This document shows, in pieces, positions 26,210-33,989 of a stretch of 40,342 nt of DNA. Numbering within the stretch: the stretch's first letter is position 1; each line of letters begins with the position of its first letter. The position numbers were made by a program, and so were the translations under genes. The notes beneath the pieces are model-generated. The model was not told the DNA's origin, ran no database searches, and saw only the letters and a program-made list of their open reading frames with translations. Origin of the DNA: Candidatus Rokuibacteriota bacterium (GTDB taxonomy: Bacteria; Methylomirabilota; Methylomirabilia; Rokubacteriales; CSP1-6); assembly GCA_003220615.1 (NCBI GenBank), contig QHTB01000171.1:7448-47789 (forward strand). The letters run 5' to 3'.

Positions 26210-26662
26210 TCAGTGCGGCGGCGGCTTTCCGGCCGCGGTGTCGGTGCCCTCGGGAAGCGCCACCACTCGGATCCTGACGTGGATGAGCCCCGCCCCGATC
26301 CCACCGATGGCGCGCGCCGCGCCTTCCGAGAGGTCGAGCAGACGGCCGGCCACGAACGGGCCGCGATCGTTGACGCGGACCTCGACCGCTCGTCCATTGT
26401 CGAGATTCGTGACCGCGACGCGCGTCCCGAACGGTAACGTCCGGTGCGCCGCGGTCAGCCTGGCCTTGTCGAACGTCTCACCGCTAGCGGTGGGACGGCC
26501 GTGATGCGGCTCGCCGTACCACGATGCGGTCCCGGTCCACTGAGCACCGAGCAGCGATGGCGCTGACGGGGACGGACCCCGAACGACCCCCGGCGTCGCG
26601 CAGCCCGTCGCCAGGGCGGCGACGAGCCACAGCGTCTGGCCTGTCGAAGCGGATCCCCTCAT
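26210..26662 (-). CDS. rlpA: RlpA family lipoprotein (septal/side-wall lytic transglycosylase type)
   Basis: 150 residues. Lipoprotein signal ending LATGC (Cys21), Ser/Pro linker, then the double-psi beta-barrel: TGTASWYGEPHHGRPTASGETFD, TAAHRTLPFGTRVAVTNLDNG, VRVNDRGPFVAGRLLDLSEGAARAIG. The conserved His in TAAHRTLP and Asp in VNDRGPF form the proposed catalytic pair for cleaving peptidoglycan strands. It lacks the SPOR domain of the E. coli protein, as many short RlpA homologues do. ATG 26662 has no close Shine-Dalgarno (a GGGAGG lies 18 bases upstream), so the exact start is uncertain. It is divergent from the HAD-ATPase gene across 163 bases in which I see no clear promoter. Confidence 0.9.
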   Translation of the reverse strand: MRGSASTGQTLWLVAALATGCATPGVVRGPSPSAPSLLGAQWTGTASWYGEPHHGRPTASGETFDKARLTAAHRTLPFGTRVAVTNLDNGRAVEVRVNDRGPFVAGRLLDLSEGAARAIGGIGAGLIHVRIRVVALPEGTDTAAGKPPPH

Positions 26663-26825
26663 CGATCAAGCGTAACAAAGCCTCCCGCGCGCGCTGGCGT
26701 AGTCAGAACCCGTGAGGCAAGCGATCGAAAAGACTGGACGTGGGAAGCTGGATGATCGTGGCGTGAGATCAGATCCGCGTGCCCGAGGCCGCTCGATGGT
26801 ACCGTGATGGCAAGGACTTCACCGT

Positions 26826-28550
26826 GTGATCATCCACGCGCTCGCCGTCGATTACGACGGCACCATCGCTCAGCACGGCCAGGTCGGTACGACGACGGCG
26901 GCCGCGCTGGCGCGCGTCAGAGAATCGGGCCGGCGACTTCTGCTCGTGACCGGGCGCATGCTGCCCGATCTTCGCAATGCCTGCCCCGACCTGGACCGGA
27001 TGTTCGACGCCGTCGTCGCCGAGAATGGTGGCCTGCTGTACCTGCCGGCTCGGCGTGAAGTGCGAACGCTCGGCGATCCACCCGAGGCCGCGCTGGTCGA
27101 GGCGCTGCGCCTCCGCGGCGTCAGCTTCGACCTCGGCAGCTCCATCGTGGCCACCGATGAGCCGTACGCCGAGGCCGCGCTCGCCGCCATCCGGGAGACC
27201 GGCGTCGAGCGCACGCTGGTGTTCAACAAGGGCTCGCTGATGCTGCTGCCCGGCGGCGTCACCAAGGGCACGGGGCTCCTGGCGGCGCTGACCACGTTCG
27301 AGCTCTCGCCCCACAACCTGTGCGGCATCGGCGACGCCGAGAACGATCACGCGTTGCTGGCCCTGTGCGAATGTTCGGTGGCCGTCGCCGACGCGGTCCC
27401 GGCACTGCGCGAGCGGGCGGACCACGTCACGCGCGGCAAGGGCCCGGCCGGCGTCGTGGAATTCATCGAGGAACACGTCGTGGCCGACGCCGCGGCGCTC
27501 GTCGGGGGGTTGGCCCGTCACCACCTCACGCTCGGACGAACGGCGTCGGGCGAGTCCGTCACGATTCCTGCTCACGGCAGCGGGCTCCTGGTCATTGGTC
27601 CGTCGGCCACCGGCAAGTCGACGCTCACGGGCGTGGTCGTCGAGAGGCTCGTCTACGCGCAGCGCTCGTTCTGTCTGCTCGATCCCGAAGGTGATCACGA
27701 AACGCTGACGGAGCTCGAAGGCGTCGTCGCCCTGGGCGGCAAGTCCCACCAGACGCTCCCGATCGCCGACGAGCTGCGCCAGCTCCTGCGTCAGCCGAGC
27801 GCGCGCCTCGTCCTCAATCTCTCCGGATTGACGATGGCCGAGAAGGTCGTCTACGCGACGCAAGCGCTGGGCGCGGTGGCCGCGGCGCGGAGCGCGAGCG
27901 GACTGCCGCACTGGCTCATCGTGGACGAGGCCGACCACATCGCCCCGGCCGAGGGATCGTCCGCCGCCGAGCTGCTGCGCCGGGGATCGGAGTCGCTGAT
28001 GCTCATCACGCTCTCGGCCGAGCGGCTGGCACCCGACGTCCGACGCGGCGTCAGCGCGGTGGCGTCCACCGAGCTCGAGGCGTTTCGCGCGGCGCTCATC
28101 ACGCTCCGGTCCGAGGGCGCGCCGGTTCGTCGCATTCCCGACGTCGCGGGCGGGCCGCTCACGCGGGGCGAGGTGCTCCTGACGAAGATCGGGAGCGGTG
28201 CCGTGCCCGTCAGGTTCCGGGTGGCGCGGCGCGAGGTGCAGCACCGCCGGCACGTACGCAAGTACGCCGAGGGCGAGCTGCCGCCCGATCGCAGCTTCTA
28301 TTTCCGCGGGCCCCAGGCGGCGCTCAATCTTCGCGCGGCGAACCTCAAGCGGTTCTGCGAGCTGGCCGAGGGCGTCGACGAGGCGACGTGGGCGCACCAC
28401 CTGAAGCGCGGCGACTACTCGGCGTGGATGCTGAACCAGATCAAGGACGGCGAGCTGGCCGACGAGGTCGCGGCCGTCGAGCATGACTCGGCAGCCACCG
28501 ATTCACGGCCCCGGGTCCTCGAGCTGGTGCGGAGCCGCTACGCGGTGTGA
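26826..28550 (+). CDS. HAD-IIB phosphatase fused to a HerA/DUF87-like P-loop ATPase
   Basis: 574 residues. Residues 1-225 are a Cof-type HAD hydrolase: VDYDGTIAQHG (motif I), LLVTGRM (II), KGTGLLAAL (III Lys), GIGDAENDHALL (IV). Residues about 250-460 are a single-domain ATPase: VIGPSATGKSTL (Walker A), HWLIVDEADHI (Walker B) and a sensor-like LMLITLSAERL, closest in style to the HerA/DUF87 DNA-motor group. The C-terminal ~90 residues (FYFRGPQAALNLRAANLKRF and WMLNQIKDGELADEVAAVE) form a conserved-looking helical domain of unknown role. A phosphatase-ATPase fusion suggests a nucleotide- or sugar-phosphate-controlled process, but substrate and role are unknown. Starts at GTG 26826 (VIIHALAVDYDG). 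Confidence 0.82.
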   Translation: MIIHALAVDYDGTIAQHGQVGTTTAAALARVRESGRRLLLVTGRMLPDLRNACPDLDRMFDAVVAENGGLLYLPARREVRTLGDPPEAALVEALRLRGVSFDLGSSIVATDEPYAEAALAAIRETGVERTLVFNKGSLMLLPGGVTKGTGLLAALTTFELSPHNLCGIGDAENDHALLALCECSVAVADAVPALRERADHVTRGKGPAGVVEFIEEHVVADAAALVGGLARHHLTLGRTASGESVTIPAHGSGLLVIGPSATGKSTLTGVVVERLVYAQRSFCLLDPEGDHETLTELEGVVALGGKSHQTLPIADELRQLLRQPSARLVLNLSGLTMAEKVVYATQALGAVAAARSASGLPHWLIVDEADHIAPAEGSSAAELLRRGSESLMLITLSAERLAPDVRRGVSAVASTELEAFRAALITLRSEGAPVRRIPDVAGGPLTRGEVLLTKIGSGAVPVRFRVARREVQHRRHVRKYAEGELPPDRSFYFRGPQAALNLRAANLKRFCELAEGVDEATWAHHLKRGDYSAWMLNQIKDGELADEVAAVEHDSAATDSRPRVLELVRSRYAV

Positions 28551-28568
28551 GGCGTGCGGCCCGACGCG

Positions 28569-29546
28569 TCAGCCGCGGGCGAGGAGCTCGCCGATCCGCT
28601 GAGCCACGTCGCGCGCTGACGGCTCGACGGGCACGACCGCCACGCTGGCCGGCGGCTGGCCCACGCCGAGCGCGATGGCGCGCGCGAGCTGGGCCGTCTC
28701 TCCGATCGGACCCCGGGCCGCGGGGCCGGTCATGCCGTGCAAGCGCAGGAGCGCGATCGCCGCGGCGTCGAGGGCGCAGCGGTCCTCACTGGCCAGGAAC
28801 ACGCCGGGAGCCGCGCGCCGCCCCGCCTCGGGCCCGCCGTCCACGAAGGCTTCGAGACAGTCCATCACGCTCAGCGCGGGCCGCCACGCGAGATTGGCCT
28901 CGGCGATCATCGCCCGCTGATGCTCGGAGCGATGGAGGTCTCGCATGTAATTGTGGCCGTCGCCCGGGATGGTCTTGGCCACGAGCCCCACTGTGTTCTT
29001 GAGTGAGAGCGTCACGTGCCCGCCGAAGCGATGGGTCTTGCAGCACATCGTCTGCACCACGCACGGGGCGTCGGTGAACACACGGGCGGCGTGGAACCCG
29101 TTCGGCCAGTGGGCGCCCCGCATCGGCGCCCACGCCTCGCGCTCGACCTCGTCGAGGACGACGAGCTGCGCGCCGGCGTCCTTCACGACGTCGGCGGCTC
29201 CCGTCGACGTCAGGACGTTCCGCGTGTCCCCCATCCCCGAGCGCTCGGCCAGCGTGAGCTGGGTGGCGCGGCGAGACTTCAGCGTTCCGAGCAGCGCGCG
29301 CAACGTGGCGGGGTGAGTGGACGCCGGGAAGGCGTCGCCGCTGTTGAAGTTGGCCTTGATCGCGACGGCTCGCTCGTCGCAGGCGGTGAACTGAGCGGCG
29401 TCGAAGCAGGCGGCCACCGCACGCGCGCGATCCGTCCCCTTCACCACGAAGACTCGTGCCGGGCCCGCGGCCGCCACGCGGTCACCGACCGCGAGCACGC
29501 TCGTCGCGATCGCGCCCTGGAGCAACCCGCGACGAGAAATTTCCAT
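28569..29546 (-). CDS. Tat-exported DUF362 family protein
   Basis: 325 residues. The N-terminus SRRGLLQGAIATSVLAVG is a twin-arginine signal. The body is a DUF362 domain: AIKANFNSGDAFPASTHP, TLAERSGMGDTRNVL, QTMCCKTHRFGGHVTLSLKN with the typical KNTVG-like motif, and a final ALDAAAIALLRLHG. No CxxCxxC ferredoxin motifs follow, unlike the iron-sulfur members. Tat export suggests folding with a cofactor before export. Function unknown. ATG 29546 is 3 bp after the methyltransferase stop, the last gene of a four-gene leftward operon. Convergent with the HAD-ATPase gene (18 bp apart). Confidence 0.84.
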   Translation of the reverse strand: MEISRRGLLQGAIATSVLAVGDRVAAAGPARVFVVKGTDRARAVAACFDAAQFTACDERAVAIKANFNSGDAFPASTHPATLRALLGTLKSRRATQLTLAERSGMGDTRNVLTSTGAADVVKDAGAQLVVLDEVEREAWAPMRGAHWPNGFHAARVFTDAPCVVQTMCCKTHRFGGHVTLSLKNTVGLVAKTIPGDGHNYMRDLHRSEHQRAMIAEANLAWRPALSVMDCLEAFVDGGPEAGRRAAPGVFLASEDRCALDAAAIALLRLHGMTGPAARGPIGETAQLARAIALGVGQPPASVAVVPVEPSARDVAQRIGELLARG

Positions 29547-29549
29547 GGC

Positions 29550-30134
29550 TCATTCTACCCGCGCGGCGAAGCACCGCATGACGCCCTCCGCCCGGCGCGT
29601 GGCGCGCGCGATCCGGAAGCCGCTGGCTTCGACGGCCGCTTCGGTGTCGCGATTGGGATGGCAGCCGCCGGTCAGGCGGGTCCACAGCGGCTGGATGCGG
29701 TCTTCCAGCCGCGCGCGCCACGGCACCGGCGAACGGACGTGCTCCATCATGCGGAGCTCGCCGGCGGCCGCGAGCACGCGACGGATCTCGGCGAAGCCCC
29801 GTCTCGGGTTCCCGACGCTGCAAAAGACCAGGCCACTCACCACGGTGTCGAAGGCGCCATCACGGAACGGCAACGCCTCGGCGCGGGCCTGGACGAGCCG
29901 GGCGCTCGGGCTCCTGAGGGCGGCGCGCTTCAGCACGTCGCGGGCCGGATCGACACCGATCACCGTCACGTCGGCCGAGTAGTACGGCAGGGTGCGGCCG
30001 GTGCCGCAGCCGACGTCGAGCACGCGGCCGCGCGCGCCACCGGCCAGCCACTGGCGCCATCGACGGAGTCCCCGCCAGTCCGACAGCGCGGCAAACGCAT
30101 CGTAGAGCCACGGGATCTGCTCGATACCTCGCAC
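29550..30134 (-). CDS. Class I SAM-dependent methyltransferase (UbiE-like fold)
   Basis: 194 residues. The SAM site is clear: VLDVGCGTGRTLPYY (motif I), VIGVDPARDVL (acidic motif II), AEALPFRDGAFDTVVSG (motif III/IV) and FAEIRRVLAAAGELRMMEHVRS (the post-IV helix and strand). The pattern is that of UbiE/Methyltransferase_11 small-molecule or lipid methylases. The late region WTRLTGGCHPNRDTEAAVEASGF resembles methyltransferases of phosphatidylethanolamine or menaquinone type, but substrate is unknown. GTG 30134 is 8 bp after the FIST stop and the gene ends 3 bp before the DUF362 start. Confidence 0.87.
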   Translation of the reverse strand: MRGIEQIPWLYDAFAALSDWRGLRRWRQWLAGGARGRVLDVGCGTGRTLPYYSADVTVIGVDPARDVLKRAALRSPSARLVQARAEALPFRDGAFDTVVSGLVFCSVGNPRRGFAEIRRVLAAAGELRMMEHVRSPVPWRARLEDRIQPLWTRLTGGCHPNRDTEAAVEASGFRIARATRRAEGVMRCFAARVE

Positions 30135-30142
30135 GGCCAGGA

Positions 30143-31306
30143 TCAGGCGGGGAAGACGACGAGGACACCCGTATAGGTGTGGAAGAAGTTCCGGCGTCCG
30201 ACCGGCGCGAGCTCACCGTTGCCGAAGAAGCCGGCGAGCGGGAACGCTCCCAGGTGCTTCTTGATCAGCGTGACGTCGTGGTCCGGAACCCCGTACAGCC
30301 CCTGGCCACGCCCGGCGCAATCGAAGTAGCAACCGAACGCCGGGCGCCGCCCGTCGAGCTCGTGCGCCACACCCGCAAGCGTCAGCTCGAGGTCTTCACG
30401 CGACGCGTCGGCGTCGCGGAGCTGGAACTGGATGGTCTGGCCGACGCGCACGGCGTCGCCGACCGCGATGGCGCCGGAGGACTGGTCCGCGCCGACGAGA
30501 TTCCGCACCAGGAAATCCCCGCGCTCGAGCGGAGATTTGGCGGGATCGACGGCCAGGCCAGCGAAGATGCCGGCCCGCTGGGCGCGCTCCGGCCCACCTG
30601 GGGTCGCCGTCACCGCGTCACGCAGCACGGTGAGCGCCGGGCGACTTCCAATCTCGAGCACGACGTTGCCGTTGGCCCGTGTGATGACGTAGGGCTCACC
30701 GATCGGCGTGCAGCCCTGGGCCACACCGATGATCGGCCGGGCGCCGGAAAGGGCGACGCCGGGCAGCGCACCGCGCGTGGCATCGGTCGCAAAGAGCTGG
30801 AACGTGGGGCTGCCGGCCGCCAGCGCACCGACGACCGGCACGGCTCCCAGCTCGGCGTCGAGTCCGCCGAGCAGCGTCGATGGCTCGAAGCCCGCGACGT
30901 CGGGCAAGAGCATCAGACAGCCGCCCTCGGCGAGCGTGGCCGAAGCCTGCGCGGCCACGGCAACGGCGACGTCGGCGTCGCCGGCGCCCTGGTCGGGCAC
31001 GAGGAAGGGCGTGGCGACCAGGCGGTCGTCTCTCACCGCGAGCACGGAGACGGCGGTCTCGCCCTCGACCTCACGCCGCTCGCTCAGCACGCCGGCGCCG
31101 CTGGCTCCGACGAGGACGCGGCCCCCGGTCACGCGGCGAACGGCGTGCAGCATCTCGTGGGCGGCGGGAAACGTGTCGCCGGAGACGAAGACGAGGACGA
31201 GGTCGGCGTGATCCGCGCCGCTCGAGGCCATCGCGTCGAGGGAGGCCTCCAGCGCGGCGTCGGAGGGCGCGGCCCCGACGGCCAGGCCAGAGCCGGCGGC
31301 GATCAC
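30143..31306 (-). CDS. Stand-alone FIST N/C sensory domain protein
   Basis: 387 residues with the FIST N-terminal domain (about 1-200: DLVLVFVSGDTFPAAHEML, VGASGAGVLSERREVEG, and GGLDAELGAVPVVGALAAG) and the FIST C-terminal domain (about 215-370: FGCYFDCAGRGQGLYGVPDHDVTLIKKHLG and LAGFFGNGELAPVG). FIST domains usually sit on signalling proteins and are thought to bind small ligands such as amino acids; here no output domain is attached. GTG 31306 overlaps the TGA of the nicotinamidase gene by 4 bp (GTGA), so these two are translated together. Function of this FIST is unproven. Confidence 0.87.
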   Translation of the reverse strand: MIAAGSGLAVGAAPSDAALEASLDAMASSGADHADLVLVFVSGDTFPAAHEMLHAVRRVTGGRVLVGASGAGVLSERREVEGETAVSVLAVRDDRLVATPFLVPDQGAGDADVAVAVAAQASATLAEGGCLMLLPDVAGFEPSTLLGGLDAELGAVPVVGALAAGSPTFQLFATDATRGALPGVALSGARPIIGVAQGCTPIGEPYVITRANGNVVLEIGSRPALTVLRDAVTATPGGPERAQRAGIFAGLAVDPAKSPLERGDFLVRNLVGADQSSGAIAVGDAVRVGQTIQFQLRDADASREDLELTLAGVAHELDGRRPAFGCYFDCAGRGQGLYGVPDHDVTLIKKHLGAFPLAGFFGNGELAPVGRRNFFHTYTGVLVVFPA

Positions 31307-31905
31307 CTGGTGAGGTCCTCGAGGCGCGCGCGCCGGGCGCCGGCGGCGACGATTTCGGCCATCGCGCGGTCGCCGTCGCCGGCCTTCAAGTCGACGGCAC
31401 GGCTGGCGTCCTCGAGGACGACGACCTCGAAGCCTTCCTTCAACGCGTCGAGCGCGGTCGCCTTCACGCAGTAGTCGGTGGCGAGGCCGCCGACGAAGAT
31501 CCGGTTCACCCCGCGCTCGCCCAGCGCCGCGGCGAAGGGCATGCCGTCCTCCGTCTCGCCGTGGAAGCAGGAGTAGGCGTCCTCGCCGGGGTCCATGCCC
31601 TTCGAGACGATCGTGGCGTCCTGCGGCAGCGCGAGCGCGGGATGGAAGTCCGCTCCCGGCGTGCCCTGCACGCAGTGAGGCGGCCACAGGCCGCCCCCGG
31701 CCTGAAAGTGTTTCGTCCGCACCGGATGCCAGTCGCGCGTGAGGAACACGGGTGCGCCGGCGGCTGCAAAGCGCGCGGCGTACGCGTTGAGCACCGGCAC
31801 GACGGCATCGCCGTCGGGCACGCCGAGGGAGCCGCCGGGGCAGAAGTCGTTCTGCACGTCGACGACGACGAGCGCATCGCGCGAGGGATCGATCTGGAGC
31901 GCCAT
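31303..31905 (-). CDS. pncA: Nicotinamidase / pyrazinamidase (isochorismatase fold)
   Basis: 200 residues. Catalytic triad visible: Asp16 in VVVDVQNDFCPGG, Lys in ATIVSKGMD and Cys in GGLATDYCVKATALD. The metal site of PncA-type enzymes is also there (Asp and two His in TRDWHPVRTKHF), plus the FHPAL and CVQGTPGADF loops typical of nicotinamidases. It hydrolyses nicotinamide to nicotinate for NAD salvage in the cytosol. ATG 31905 starts a leftward operon with FIST, methyltransferase and DUF362. Divergent from the acetamidase gene across 57 bases containing a near-perfect palindrome. Confidence 0.93.
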   Translation of the reverse strand: MALQIDPSRDALVVVDVQNDFCPGGSLGVPDGDAVVPVLNAYAARFAAAGAPVFLTRDWHPVRTKHFQAGGGLWPPHCVQGTPGADFHPALALPQDATIVSKGMDPGEDAYSCFHGETEDGMPFAAALGERGVNRIFVGGLATDYCVKATALDALKEGFEVVVLEDASRAVDLKAGDGDRAMAEIVAAGARRARLEDLTR

Positions 31906-31912
31906 CGCCGCA

Positions 31913-31932
31913 GATCCTAGCATGCTAGAATC
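31913..31932. promoter_or_regulatory. Palindrome with embedded TAGAAT in the nicotinamidase-acetamidase intergenic
   Basis: CTAGCATGCTAG (31917-31928) is perfect, extended to 20 bases by GATC/AATC flanks with one mismatch pair. TAGAAT at 31926-31931 could be the -10 of the rightward acetamidase gene, so a dimer bound here would block it. There is no recognisable -35. Confidence 0.45.
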
Positions 31933-31962
31933 CCGCCGTCTTTTCCTCAAGGAGGGGGCGAC

Positions 31963-33069
31963 ATGAAGCGAACGCTCGTCGTCGGTGGTGTGATCGCCGT
32001 CGTGCTCGCCGTGGGCTTCTACGCGCTGGCCCAGCCGAAGAGCGAGGACAAGAGGGAGATGACGAAGAGCGGCGACAAGCAGCACCGTCTGGCCGCCGCC
32101 CTCGAGACCGTCCAGTGGGGCTGGCTCGATCCCAAGGAGCCGCCGAAGCTCACGATCGATTCCGGCGACGTCGTGTCGGTCGAGACGATGATGCATTCGC
32201 ACGACAAGGTGAAGCCCGGGATCACGATGGACGAGATCGTGGCGCTCCGCAAGGCCAATCCCGGCGGTGGGCCGCACTCGATGACGGGACCGATCTACGT
32301 CAACGGCGCCGAGCCGGGCGACGTGATGGAAATTCGCATCCTCAAGATCGTCCCCAAGAACTTCGCCATCAACTTCAACCTGCCCGGCACGGAGTTCCCG
32401 ACGATCGGCGCGCTGGCGCCGGAGATGCCGAACGGGTTCATCAAGTTCTTCACGCTCGACCCCAAGAAGAAGAGCGTCGAGTTCAAGCCCGGCGTGAACA
32501 TCGAGCTGGCCCCCTTCCCGGGCACGCTTGCTGTCGGCATCGATCCCAACGATCCCTCGCCCCGCAAGGGCGGCGTCAAGGACGATCCGATGGCGCCCGT
32601 CTCCACGCTGCGGCCTTGGAAGAACGGCTCCAACATGGACATCAACGAGCTGCAGGCCGGGAGCACCATCTACGTCCCGATCTTCCTCAAGGGCGGCCTC
32701 ATCTGGACCGGCGACTCGCACTGCCGTCAGGGCAACGGCGAGGTCAACCTGACCGCGCTCGAGTGCTCGTACCGTGAGATCGTGCTCCAGCCCATCGTGC
32801 GCAAGGACATGAAGGTCGAGTGGCCGCGCATCGAGACGAAGACGCACTGGATCATGACCGGGTTCGACGAGGACCTGAACAAAGCGATGGTCAACGCCGT
32901 CCGCGAGACCGTGGACTTCCTCTCCACCCAGAAGATGGTCCCGATGGACCGCTACGAGGCGTACTCGCTCACGTCGATGATCGGCGACTGCCGCGTCAGT
33001 CAGGTCGTGGACGTCCGCAAGGGCGTGCACTGCATGGTCCCGAAGTCGGCCTTTACCAAGAAATCGTAG
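31963..33069 (+). CDS. Exported acetamidase/formamidase family protein
   Basis: 368 residues: signal peptide or anchor (MKRTLVVGGVIAVVLAVGFYALA) followed by the FmdA/AmdA fold, with VVSVETMMHSHD, GGPHSMTGPIYVNGAEPGDVMEI, LAPFPGTLAVGIDPND, PWKNGSNMDINELQAGSTIYVPI and TGDSHCRQGNGEV in family order. Characterised members are cytosolic enzymes that hydrolyse acetamide or formamide to ammonium; export is unusual, as is the GDSHCRQGNGE form (GD.H..qGdGE in the family). AAGGAGGGGG precedes ATG 31963. Its 3' end overlaps the first codons of the zinc-binding protein frame. Confidence 0.88.
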   Translation: MKRTLVVGGVIAVVLAVGFYALAQPKSEDKREMTKSGDKQHRLAAALETVQWGWLDPKEPPKLTIDSGDVVSVETMMHSHDKVKPGITMDEIVALRKANPGGGPHSMTGPIYVNGAEPGDVMEIRILKIVPKNFAINFNLPGTEFPTIGALAPEMPNGFIKFFTLDPKKKSVEFKPGVNIELAPFPGTLAVGIDPNDPSPRKGGVKDDPMAPVSTLRPWKNGSNMDINELQAGSTIYVPIFLKGGLIWTGDSHCRQGNGEVNLTALECSYREIVLQPIVRKDMKVEWPRIETKTHWIMTGFDEDLNKAMVNAVRETVDFLSTQKMVPMDRYEAYSLTSMIGDCRVSQVVDVRKGVHCMVPKSAFTKKS

Positions 33070-33983
33070 CGCTCCTCAGGGTCCTCGCTTTCGCCGTCAC
33101 GCTCGCAGCCACCGGCAGCGGGGTTGCCGGTGGCCCCGTCAACGTCGTGACGACGTCCACCGATCTGAAGGCGCTGGTCGAGGTCGTGGGCGGTGACCGG
33201 GTCCGCGTCGAGAGCCTCGCCTCACCGCTTCAAGATCCACACACGCTCGATCTCAAGCCCGGACAGATCGCGGGCCTCCGGGCCGCTGATCTCCTCGTGC
33301 GCATCGGGCTCGACCATGAGCCCTGGCTCACGCGGGCGCTGCAGGCGGCCGGCGATCAGCGCCCCGCCGGCCGTCGGCACGACCTCGACGTCTCCGCGCA
33401 CGTGGAACTGCTCCAGACCGAGACGCCGCGGCTGCGCGAGAGCGGGGTGACCCACGTGCATGGCTTCGGCAACACCCATTACTGGCTCGACCCGGAGAAC
33501 GCGAGGCCCATCACCGGTGACATCGAGGCCGCGCTGGCCCGGCTCCAGCCGGCCGACCGCTCGGTGTTCGAGGACAACCGCCGGCGGTTCCTGGCCCGGC
33601 TGGACGAGCGGCTCGCCGACTGGCAGCGCCGGATGGCGCTATATAAAGGAAGGCGGGTCGTCGTAGTCCACGACACCTGGCCGTACTTCGCTCGCCGATT
33701 CGGGCTCATCGTCGTGGCGACCGTCGAGACGACGCCGGGCGTGCCCCCCACCCCGGCCACGCTGGCGACCCTGCCCCAGCGGATGAAGGAGGCCGGGGTG
33801 AAAGTGCTCATCGCCGAGCCCTACTCGAACGAATCCGTCGTGGGCCAGATCGCCAGCCGGAGCGGCGCCCGCGCGGTCACACTGGTCCCCTCGGTGGGCG
33901 CCGATCCGGCCGCCCGTGATTATCTCGGGCTGTTCGAGGTCAACATCACGCGGCTCACGGCCGCCCTGGCCGGGACGAGCTGA
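33063..33983 (+). CDS. Zn/Mn-type ABC transporter substrate-binding protein (ZnuA-like)
   Basis: About 306 residues. Signal-like LLRVLAFAVTLAATGSGVAGG, then a cluster 9 binding protein: VVTTSTDLKALVEVVGG, LASPLQDPHTLDLKPGQ (metal His), THVHGFGNTHYWLDPENA (His loop), VVVHDTWPYFARRFGL (metal His) and LIAEPYSNESVV (metal Glu). The His-rich loop is short. The frame has no ATG, GTG or TTG before the signal region: ATC at 33063, overlapping the acetamidase stop, is the coordinate used, and an upstream CTG is the alternative. Translation may depend on re-initiation after the acetamidase gene. A permease follows 6 bp later; no ATPase gene is adjacent. Confidence 0.85.
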   Translation: MVALLRVLAFAVTLAATGSGVAGGPVNVVTTSTDLKALVEVVGGDRVRVESLASPLQDPHTLDLKPGQIAGLRAADLLVRIGLDHEPWLTRALQAAGDQRPAGRRHDLDVSAHVELLQTETPRLRESGVTHVHGFGNTHYWLDPENARPITGDIEAALARLQPADRSVFEDNRRRFLARLDERLADWQRRMALYKGRRVVVVHDTWPYFARRFGLIVVATVETTPGVPPTPATLATLPQRMKEAGVKVLIAEPYSNESVVGQIASRSGARAVTLVPSVGADPAARDYLGLFEVNITRLTAALAGTS

Positions 33984-33989
33984 GCGCAG

